Origin: Corynebacterium propinquum DSM 44285
Lineage (GTDB): Bacteria > Actinomycetota > Actinomycetes > Mycobacteriales > Mycobacteriaceae
Length of the DNA: 64,000 nt
NCBI RefSeq assembly: GCF_000375525.1
Contig: NZ_AQXC01000002.1
Location: 124,001 to 188,000, forward strand
Direction: 5' to 3'
The first letter of the stretch is position 1. Each line of letters opens with the position of its first letter. Below the pieces are notes generated by a model. That model had not been told where the DNA came from. It searched no databases and worked only from the letters and a program-made list of their open reading frames with translations. This document shows positions 58,023 to 64,000 of the stretch, one piece after another. The position numbers and the translations under genes were made by a program.

Positions 58023-59441
58023 GTGTCCTATAAACGCATTACAGGTATTGCCTTGTCCTTTGTGGGCCTCGTTGTCGGTGCGGGATTCGCCACCGGCCGT
58101 GAGGTCGTGCAATATTTCTCGTCCTATGGAATGTGGGGGCTGGCAGGTGCTGCGATAGCTGGCATCGTGATGGCGCTTGCCGGAACAGTTTTCCTGCAGC
58201 TGGGCAGCTATTTCCACGCCCGTGAACACCGGCTGGTGTTCAAGCGTACGACGCACCCAATCGTGTCGATCCTGCTGGATATCTCCGTAGTCATCACGTT
58301 GTTCTCCATTGGTTTCGTGATGCTCGCCGGCGCTGGCTCCAACCTGGAGCAGCAATTCGGTTGGCAGCCATGGGTTGGTTCCACCGTCATGCTGGGGTTG
58401 GTGCTTGTCGCCGGCATGCTGGATGTCAACAAAGTATCCCGAATCATCGGGCTGCTCACTCCGCTGATCATCATCGCGATTCTTGCCGTAGCGGTGTACA
58501 CGTTCGTGAACTGGCCAGATGATGTCAACCTGGTCGCGCAACGGTCGGCAGAAATTGAAAGCCCTATTAGTAACTGGCTGCTGTCCGCGCTGAACTATAA
58601 CGGCTTGGCGCTGATCTTGGCTGTATCGATGACGCTGGTTATCGGTGGCGACTACTTAGACCCACGTGAAGCCGGCTGGGGTGGCCTGTTCGGTGGTATT
58701 GCTTATGCCATCATGCTGGTACTGGCCACGATGGCCATGCTGTTCAACGCTGAATTGATCGACGGCACGTCGATCCCAATGCTCACCCTGGTTGCTGACA
58801 TCAACGAGAACCTGGGCTTGGTCATGGCGCTGGTGATCTTCGCGATGGTCTTCAACACTGCCATCGGTATGTTCTACGCGCTGGGTAAGCGCTTGTCCGC
58901 TGGCCGTGAGAGTCAGTACCGCGTCATCTTCATCGTCGGGACCTTGCTGGGCTTTGCAGTCAGCTTCGTCGGCTTTGACACCTTGATGGAATACGTCTAC
59001 CCGGTATTGGGCTACATGGGTATGGTCATGGTCGTCATCCTGGTTGGTGCGTGGGTTAAGTCCTTCGCACGGATTCGCGATGAGGCCACCAAGCGTGCTC
59101 GCCTGCGTCAGCTGATGTACCTGTCGTTGCACCCAGATAAAGAGCTGGAGAAGAAGCACAACGAGGAGATGCAGCAGTTGGTTGCTGAGTCCAACTTGGG
59201 TGATAAAGAGCTCTACAACTACGTCTCTGACGAAGTTGCTACCCAGCTGGATGAAGACGAAGACGTCGAGTTCAGCATTGGCGAGGACTACAAGTTGCTT
59301 GCCGACGAAAATCAGTTGGAGGCCAAGGAAGAAAAGAAGGCTGACACTTATGCGGATTCCCGTGCCCAGGATTCCGTCCGCCCGGCCGATGAGTCTCCAT
59401 CCGAAAAGGATGAAAAGCAAAACAAGGCTGATAACAGCTAG
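58023..59441 (+). CDS. YkvI-like membrane protein
   Basis: A 472-residue membrane protein with about ten helices in the first 345 residues and a long, strongly acidic cytosolic tail (about 346-472, rich in Glu, Asp, Lys). The first helix carries GLVVGAGFATGREVVQYF, a helix-break pattern like that of APC-superfamily transporters, to which the YkvI group belongs. Substrate is unknown. The start is GTG 58023. The gene is followed by a strong bidirectional terminator. The tail is mostly disordered by composition, and its function cannot be read from sequence. Confidence 0.8.
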   Translation: MSYKRITGIALSFVGLVVGAGFATGREVVQYFSSYGMWGLAGAAIAGIVMALAGTVFLQLGSYFHAREHRLVFKRTTHPIVSILLDISVVITLFSIGFVMLAGAGSNLEQQFGWQPWVGSTVMLGLVLVAGMLDVNKVSRIIGLLTPLIIIAILAVAVYTFVNWPDDVNLVAQRSAEIESPISNWLLSALNYNGLALILAVSMTLVIGGDYLDPREAGWGGLFGGIAYAIMLVLATMAMLFNAELIDGTSIPMLTLVADINENLGLVMALVIFAMVFNTAIGMFYALGKRLSAGRESQYRVIFIVGTLLGFAVSFVGFDTLMEYVYPVLGYMGMVMVVILVGAWVKSFARIRDEATKRARLRQLMYLSLHPDKELEKKHNEEMQQLVAESNLGDKELYNYVSDEVATQLDEDEDVEFSIGEDYKLLADENQLEAKEEKKADTYADSRAQDSVRPADESPSEKDEKQNKADNS

Positions 59442-59541
59442 CGTGCTGTAAAGAGTGCACGTGATGCCAGCGGCTAAACGTGCACGGTGTCGTGGTTTGT
59501 TCACTGGCTTTTAGCATTGAGCTCTAAGCCAGAAAAACAGG

Positions 59542-59579
59542 AACGCCCTGCGAGGATATATTCCTTGCAGGGCGTTTTC
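59542..59579. terminator. Bidirectional terminator between the YkvI-like and reductase genes
   Basis: AACGCCCTGC (59542-59551) pairs with GCAGGGCGTT (59567-59576) around a 15-base loop that itself contains AGGA/TCCT. A TTTT follows on the plus side and AAAAAC precedes on the other, serving both convergent genes. Confidence 0.85.
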
Positions 59580-59597
59580 GCCATCTCGAATGGGGAA

Positions 59598-60692
59598 TTA
59601 GTTGAACAGTTTCCGCTGTATTTGGGTGGGATTTTTAACTCGTTCTGTTTCTGGCACTGTCCCGGGCAGGCTAGTTCCTTCTGCGAATGGTGCGCCGGGA
59701 AGGTGATCGCGGCCGTGTGGTTGCGCCAAGCCGGAGATATCTGGCCCTGCAGGCACGGTCTGCATGGGGTTTACCTCGCGGTGCACGAGGTAGTAATGCT
59801 GCTTAATTTCGGTGAAGTCGGTGGTATCACCGAAGCCCGGCGTTTGGAATAGCTCACGCAGGTAGCCGTAGACGTTGGGCATCTCGCTGATTTTGTTGCG
59901 ATTGGTTTTGAAGTGACCGTGGTAAACGGCATCGAAGCGGATGAGGGTGGCATACGCGCGGATATCGGTTTCGGTGATGTGCTCGCCCATGATGAACCGC
60001 CGCGTCGCCAAGCGCTTTTCCAACCAGTCGAGCACCTCGAAGACATCAGAATATGCCTTTTCGTAGGCATCTTGTGCCGCGGAGAATCCGGCGCGGTAGA
60101 CGCCGTTGTTGAATTTCCGGAAGATAAATTCGTTGATTTTTTCCATCTCATCGCGTTGTTCTTCCGGTGGCAACAAATTGGGGGCACCGGTGCGGTGATA
60201 ATCAGTCCACTGGGTCTGGAAATCCCGGACCATCGAGTTGAAATCGTTGGTTACTACCTTGCCGCTGGATTCTTCGACCAGTGCAGGCACCGTGATGCCG
60301 CGCGGGTAGTCCGGGAAACGCTTGAAATAGGCGTCTTGCAGGCGCGAAATGTGCAGCACAGGGTCGACTTTGCCGGGGTCGAGGTCAAAGGTCCAGGAAC
60401 GTTTGTCGTGGGTTGGTCCTGCTAGACCTAAAGAGATGACATCTTCTAGCCCCAGCAGACGGCGCACGATCACCGCGCGGTGTGCCCAAGGGCAGGCGCG
60501 GGCAGCTACCAAGCGGTAGCGGTGTGGTTGTACCGGCCAATGTAGCGTCTCGTCGTTTGTGGCTTGCGGTTGTTCGGCGGTGACGGAGGCAACGACGCGA
60601 TCTGCAATGTAGCTGGTATCGCGAGTGAATTCACCATCGGTTGCAGCATTCTGGGCATCGCCGGCCCAGTCGTTGTCGTTTTCTGCTGCCAC
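59598..60692 (-). CDS. Glutathionyl-hydroquinone-reductase-like (Xi-class GST, ECM4/YqjG) protein
   Basis: Members of this family remove thiol groups from glutathionyl-hydroquinones through an active-site cysteine. The 364-residue protein has the CPWAH motif (C67) in LVAARACPWAHRA, and the family segments DKRSWTFDLDPG, ITVPALVEE, NDFNSMVRDF and HITETDIRAYATLIRFDAVYHGHFKTN. The frame is open to 60785, but GTG 60692 with GGAGG a few bases upstream is the clear start. Corynebacteria use mycothiol instead of glutathione, so the natural substrate may be a mycothiol adduct (inference). It shares an upstream region with the divergent HNH lipoprotein gene. Confidence 0.9.
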   Translation of the reverse strand: MAAENDNDWAGDAQNAATDGEFTRDTSYIADRVVASVTAEQPQATNDETLHWPVQPHRYRLVAARACPWAHRAVIVRRLLGLEDVISLGLAGPTHDKRSWTFDLDPGKVDPVLHISRLQDAYFKRFPDYPRGITVPALVEESSGKVVTNDFNSMVRDFQTQWTDYHRTGAPNLLPPEEQRDEMEKINEFIFRKFNNGVYRAGFSAAQDAYEKAYSDVFEVLDWLEKRLATRRFIMGEHITETDIRAYATLIRFDAVYHGHFKTNRNKISEMPNVYGYLRELFQTPGFGDTTDFTEIKQHYYLVHREVNPMQTVPAGPDISGLAQPHGRDHLPGAPFAEGTSLPGTVPETERVKNPTQIQRKLFN

Positions 60693-60722
60693 GGTATTCC
60701 TCCTTGGCGTATCGAAAATATA

Positions 60723-60732
60723 TGATGCATCA
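60723..60732. promoter_or_regulatory. Palindromic operator candidate
   Basis: TGATGCATCA is a perfect 10-base palindrome, set in an AT-rich stretch (TATA on both flanks) 30 bases upstream of the reductase GTG. It lies between two divergent genes and could be bound by a MarR-like repressor that senses quinones or oxidants. Only the palindrome is observed; the regulator is inferred. Confidence 0.45.
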
Positions 60733-60858
60733 ACTATATCATTGTCGTGTATACAAGCGGCAGCGCATGCGATGTGCTCAGCCATGGTTGGGCGAGGTGT
60801 TTCAGTGCTGTCTCACCGTTCCTGTTGAAACCCGAGCTTGTGCTACTGTGTGCAAATT

Positions 60859-61701
60859 ATGTACGCAGGTAAAAAACTCACCGGCCTCGCTCTTGCAGGC
60901 ATAGTCTCGGTTTTCCTCGCTGGTTGTTCGGATGTGGAATCTGCGCACGGCGATGGCTCACATGAGTCAGCGGTCTCCATGGCCACAACGGTGTCGACGG
61001 TCTCAACGACGGTTACAACCACTCAGGGTGCCCAAGCAACTGATGGGGCAGAAGAGCCGAGTGCACCTACTGCACCTTCAGCAGACAAAGACCTGAAGGA
61101 TTCCTTCCCGCACGCAGAGCCGGGCGTGTATACCGATGACAGCCTCGATTACCGCGCCATGCACGCTGCACTTGAGATCAAAGGGCGGGCACCGAACTCG
61201 GATTATGACCGTGCTTTATTTGGCCAGCCGTGGAGCGATGACGTTAACGTCGCAGGCGGGCACAATGGCTGCGATACCCGGAATGATATTCTGCAACGCG
61301 ATTTGGACGAGATTTCCATCCGCAACGGGACCCGGGGGTGTTTGGTCGAAAGCGGTCGGTTGGTCAGCCCATATTCCGGCGAGACCATCAATTTTCACCG
61401 TGGCGATAATCAGGTAGATATCGAGCACGTGGTTGCGCTTGGCGACGCCTGGGTGAAAGGAGCATTCCAGTGGGATGAAACCAAGCGCCGCGATTTCGCC
61501 AACGATCCGATCAACCTGCTGGCTGTCGATGCTTCCAATAACCGCGCGAAAGGTGCTGCTGATGCTGCTACCTGGCTGCCGCCGCACAAGCCGTTTCGCT
61601 GTGATTATGGGCGTATACAGGTCCACGTGAAATATGTTTATGATCTCTGGGTCACAGAAGCGGAGCATCAGGCGCTGCGTAACCTGTTGGACCAGTGCTA
61701 A
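60859..61701 (+). CDS. Secreted lipoprotein with an HNH-type (DUF1524/GmrSD-C-like) nuclease domain
   Basis: A 280-residue protein. ATG 60859 gives a classic lipoprotein signal KKLTGLALAGIVSVFLAGC (lipidated C23) and then a Thr/Ser-rich linker to about residue 80. The C-terminal domain has DIEHVVALGDAWVKG (E189, H190) and DPINLLAVDASNNRAKG (N228, N229), the beta-beta-alpha metal pattern of HNH nucleases in the DUF1524 group, and four cysteines that could form disulfides outside the cell. Similar actinobacterial proteins are exported nucleases that may degrade external DNA. A TGCTACTGT extended minus-10 (60841-60849) lies 9 bases before the ATG, suggesting a leaderless message. Confidence 0.88.
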   Translation: MYAGKKLTGLALAGIVSVFLAGCSDVESAHGDGSHESAVSMATTVSTVSTTVTTTQGAQATDGAEEPSAPTAPSADKDLKDSFPHAEPGVYTDDSLDYRAMHAALEIKGRAPNSDYDRALFGQPWSDDVNVAGGHNGCDTRNDILQRDLDEISIRNGTRGCLVESGRLVSPYSGETINFHRGDNQVDIEHVVALGDAWVKGAFQWDETKRRDFANDPINLLAVDASNNRAKGAADAATWLPPHKPFRCDYGRIQVHVKYVYDLWVTEAEHQALRNLLDQC

Positions 61702-61770
61702 AACAGGGAAAATCCCATCGTAGGCGGGTTGGTACCGGTTATACGCTGGGCTGTCGCATAAATTGGGGCC

Positions 61771-63018
61771 ATGAGCGATGGTAAAAATAACCCAGATAAA
61801 TCGAAGGCTAAGAGTAATTTCGCGCCCCAGCCCGACAAAGCGGATTTTCATGACGACGAGTTTGATGTTCCCACTTATAAGGGGCCGCAAACATCACAGA
61901 AAAAGTCTGCAGCAGATTCCGATGCTAAAACGGAAGTGAAAGCAGACTTTAAACGGGATGCCGAATCTGCATCGGAGGGACAACGCACCACGATTTTCCA
62001 GCGGGCCGGTCGAGCGGCGCCGCAGACCATTGAGCCGAATTCAGGTGCTAGCAGGAACCGTGCTGACAGTACTGGGCCTGGTAACGATTCCGAACCGACT
62101 ACCCAATTTGCGCAGCAGAGTTCTGCAGCCGGAGTAGGTAGTTCGGAAAAGGCTGCGGCTTCTAGCGCTAATGGCGGTCCAGACGGTAACGACAACCAAG
62201 TAGACGCTGATTCGCAGCGTCCGGAATACCGAGACGAAGATTTTGCAACTACCGAGGTTATTGACCCTGCAGGAAAGCAGACTACGGTGCCGGTGGCGGC
62301 ATCCGCTATCCCAAACCAGGCCGCACAATCGAACAACACACCGTCGAACAACATGCAGCCGGGACCTACCCAGCCGGGACAGCCGCATGATGGCCAGCAG
62401 CAATTCCCGGATGATGTGCCTTATGCGCAGGGCAATGGCATACCAAACGAAGAAGCAGCAGGTGCAGGTGCCATGGAGCACGCTGAACTAACCGAGACGC
62501 GTCGCGGCACTATCGACTTCGGGTTGTTCTTATTGCGTATTGTATTTTCGGCCTGGCTGATTATTCAGGCAGTGGGGACGTTTTTCTCCTTGGGCAACCA
62601 CGAGGGCATCGCGGGCTTAGAATCCGAATTCTCTGCTTATAACCAGGACCACTTGTTGGCTATTTTGGTGCCGGCGCTGCAGCTGGCTGCTGGTATTTTC
62701 TTGCTGCTGGGTCTATTAGCACCGATTGCTGGCATGGTTGCGGTGACAGTGAGTGGTTTTCTGGCTGTGCACCAGCTTGCCGACGCGCAGGTTGGCCTCA
62801 ATATCTTTAATTGGGAAGAAACCCTGTGGGTACCGGTCATGGTTGCCGCGATCGCGGTGGTTGTACAATTTACCGGTCCCGGTTTGTATGCGCTTGATGG
62901 TGCCCGTGGGTGGGCACGACGTCCGCTGGCATCGTCCTGGATTTTCGCGATCCTCGGAATCGCTGCTGTGGTTGCTGCGTGGTGGCTATTCGCAGGTACC
63001 AACCCGTTGGCCAGCTAA
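61771..63018 (+). CDS. DoxX-family membrane protein with long disordered N-terminus
   Basis: A 415-residue protein. Residues 1-245 are hydrophilic and low in complexity (Asp, Ala, Gln, Pro, Asn), clearly disordered. Residues about 246-415 hold four to five membrane helices of the DoxX type (FGLFLLRIVFSAWLIIQAVGTFFSLG, LLAILVPALQLAAGIFLLLGLLAPIAG). In M. tuberculosis a DoxX protein forms a membrane complex linked to oxidative stress defence; the same role here is only an analogy. A gene of this kind lies near pfkA and gatB in mycobacteria as well. Confidence 0.82.
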   Translation: MSDGKNNPDKSKAKSNFAPQPDKADFHDDEFDVPTYKGPQTSQKKSAADSDAKTEVKADFKRDAESASEGQRTTIFQRAGRAAPQTIEPNSGASRNRADSTGPGNDSEPTTQFAQQSSAAGVGSSEKAAASSANGGPDGNDNQVDADSQRPEYRDEDFATTEVIDPAGKQTTVPVAASAIPNQAAQSNNTPSNNMQPGPTQPGQPHDGQQQFPDDVPYAQGNGIPNEEAAGAGAMEHAELTETRRGTIDFGLFLLRIVFSAWLIIQAVGTFFSLGNHEGIAGLESEFSAYNQDHLLAILVPALQLAAGIFLLLGLLAPIAGMVAVTVSGFLAVHQLADAQVGLNIFNWEETLWVPVMVAAIAVVVQFTGPGLYALDGARGWARRPLASSWIFAILGIAAVVAAWWLFAGTNPLAS

Positions 63019-63019
63019 A

Positions 63020-63050
63020 CACCCAACTCTTGCGGTTCTGGTTCTGGGTG
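63020..63050. terminator. Weak hairpin between convergent DoxX and GT87 genes
   Basis: CACCCA (63020-63025) can pair with TGGGTG (63045-63050) over a 19-base loop in the 42-base gap between convergent stops. There is no T-run, so the call is tentative. Confidence 0.3.
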
Positions 63051-63060
63051 CACCGCGTGC

Positions 63061-64000
63061 TTACATATCGGCGGGTGCGTGGTGCTCCGGGGCCTGGTGG
63101 TGCAGACGTCTACGGTCCCGAGCGCCGGACAATTCCCAGCCAAGGATAAGCAGGGTGGCTAACCCCAGCCAGACAAAATCACTGATAAGCAGCTTCGGCC
63201 AGAAGCTGAGCGCGTGTACGTCGATGGCGTCGCCGTACCACCACTTGGGTGGCTGCTCGAGGAAAACCAAGACGGAAACCCAGGCACCGACGACTACGGT
63301 GAGAGCATAACTACGCCATGTCAGGGCTCGCCAGAACCATACCGGGACGGCGACGGCCAGCCAGACCCAGTGGTGGGACCACGATACCGGCGAGATCAGG
63401 AGCATGATCACTGCGTTGATAAGCCAGGCGTCGACAAGATAGCCACGGCGTAATAGCTGGACCATGAGCCAGGCGCCACCGGCAATCGTGAGGATCACCA
63501 GCACTGCCCACAGTGCAGTGACGAGATTTCCAGAGTCTTCCAATGCCTGCTCGCTGGTGAACCAGCGCTGGATCATTCCGCGCCAGGAGCTATTGGATTG
63601 GTATGAGGTGTTTACTCCGAAATCGCCGCCGGAGCCCATTCCTAGCAGACGCGCACCGTAGAACTCCCAGGTGGCATCAAAACGCACGAAAGCTGCCAGC
63701 AGGGTTGCCAGTGCCGCAGAAGCCCCCGCTGTGATAATCGCGCGGATGTCTTTGCGCACCAAGAAATACAACAGCATCGCCAGTGGTGTGAGCTTGATGG
63801 CTGCTGCGATGCCGATCAGCCAACCCTGCGGAAGTGTGCGCTTCCGGGGAACTAGATCGAGTACCACCAGCGACAGCAAAATGACGTTGATCTGGGCAAA
63901 ACCATGATTGAGCTCGACGGGTTCGCTGATCAATGCCAGCGCCCAGCTGGTCGCGGCGGCAGGCAACGCCCAGCGGCTATTCTGCAGTAGCCAGCGCCAG
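63061..64000 (-). CDS. GT87-family polyprenol-linked mannosyltransferase, start outside the window
   Basis: The frame ends at 63061 and stays open to the right edge, so about 313 C-terminal residues are seen and the start is missing. The protein is an integral membrane GT-C type enzyme with repeated hydrophobic helices; AAIKLTPLAMLLYFLVRK, NTSYQSNSSWRGMIQRW and LLISPVSWSHHWVWLAVAVPVW are features of the GT87 (DUF2029) group, which adds mannose or arabinose from polyprenyl phosphate donors to lipomannan, PIM or lipoarabinomannan outside the membrane. The exact acceptor is not predictable. It ends in a His-rich tail. Confidence 0.85.
   Translation of the reverse strand, partial: WRWLLQNSRWALPAAATSWALALISEPVELNHGFAQINVILLSLVVLDLVPRKRTLPQGWLIGIAAAIKLTPLAMLLYFLVRKDIRAIITAGASAALATLLAAFVRFDATWEFYGARLLGMGSGGDFGVNTSYQSNSSWRGMIQRWFTSEQALEDSGNLVTALWAVLVILTIAGGAWLMVQLLRRGYLVDAWLINAVIMLLISPVSWSHHWVWLAVAVPVWFWRALTWRSYALTVVVGAWVSVLVFLEQPPKWWYGDAIDVHALSFWPKLLISDFVWLGLATLLILGWELSGARDRRRLHHQAPEHHAPADM

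Overview
The window reads as a stretch of chromosome from a Corynebacterium or a very close relative (Mycobacteriales). The proteins closely resemble Corynebacterium glutamicum LysA, Hom, AtpB, NucS and GatB as I remember them. The order also follows two blocks that are conserved in corynebacteria and, in part, in Mycobacterium tuberculosis: argS-lysA-hom-thrB / rho-prfA-prmC-sua5-wecA-atp-nucS, then etfBA-iscS-mnmA-ligA-gatCA-pfkA-gatB. GC content is moderate, coding density is high, GTG starts are common and several genes look leaderless. I saw no tRNA or rRNA gene, insertion sequence, prophage or CRISPR array.

Region by region. (1) 1-4.8 kb: end of argS, then lysA, hom and thrB (lysine and threonine synthesis), closed by a strong bidirectional terminator. 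(2) 4.8-18.3 kb: a large molybdenum block. It holds a fused molybdate permease-ATPase (modBC), modA, fdhD and moaD on the minus strand. moeA, an OFA-type MFS transporter, mogA, moaE and an E1-rhodanese fusion (moeZ) lie on the plus strand. mobA, moaC, a second moeA and moaA lie on the minus strand. Together these give molybdate uptake, almost the whole Moco/guanylylated-Moco pathway and the sulfuration factor for formate dehydrogenase, but no molybdoenzyme gene is in the window. (3) 18.3-20.2 kb: an acyl-CoA ligase with a repeat-encoded Ser/Thr/Asp tail. (4) 20.2-34.9 kb: a long leader, rho, prfA, prmC, tsaC, wecA, an atpI-like gene, another long leader and the complete F1Fo ATP synthase operon atpBEFHAGDC, closed by a strong hairpin. 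(5) 35-40 kb: a DUF2550 protein, the mismatch endonuclease NucS and an abutting small metal-ligand protein, a thiamine-binding-type protein, a CnoX-like co-chaperone, an ABC ATPase and a NUDT19-like Nudix enzyme. (6) 40-51 kb: electron-transfer flavoprotein, cysteine desulfurase and MnmA (tRNA thiolation), a spermidine-synthase-like protein, a MetE-fold protein without the MetE metal ligands, a dnaQ-like exonuclease / serine hydrolase / membrane protein cluster, and NAD-dependent DNA ligase. (7) 51-58 kb: gatC, gatA and gatB of the Glu-tRNA(Gln) amidotransferase, interrupted by a DHA2 MFS transporter and pfkA. (8) 58-64 kb: a YkvI-like membrane protein, a glutathionyl-hydroquinone-reductase-like enzyme, a secreted HNH-family lipoprotein, a DoxX-family membrane protein and the start-less end of a GT87-type mannosyltransferase.

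Most of the window is ordinary housekeeping. The parts that deserve a second look are the Mo block (ModBC fusion, OFA transporter inside Moco genes, MoeZ without its zinc cysteines, two MoeA paralogues), the small Cys/His protein translationally coupled to NucS, the MetE-like protein without zinc ligands, the structured rho and atp leaders, and the palindrome shared by the divergent reductase and HNH-lipoprotein genes. Coordinates and starts are my choice from reading frame, ribosome-binding sites and remembered homologues. No database search was possible.
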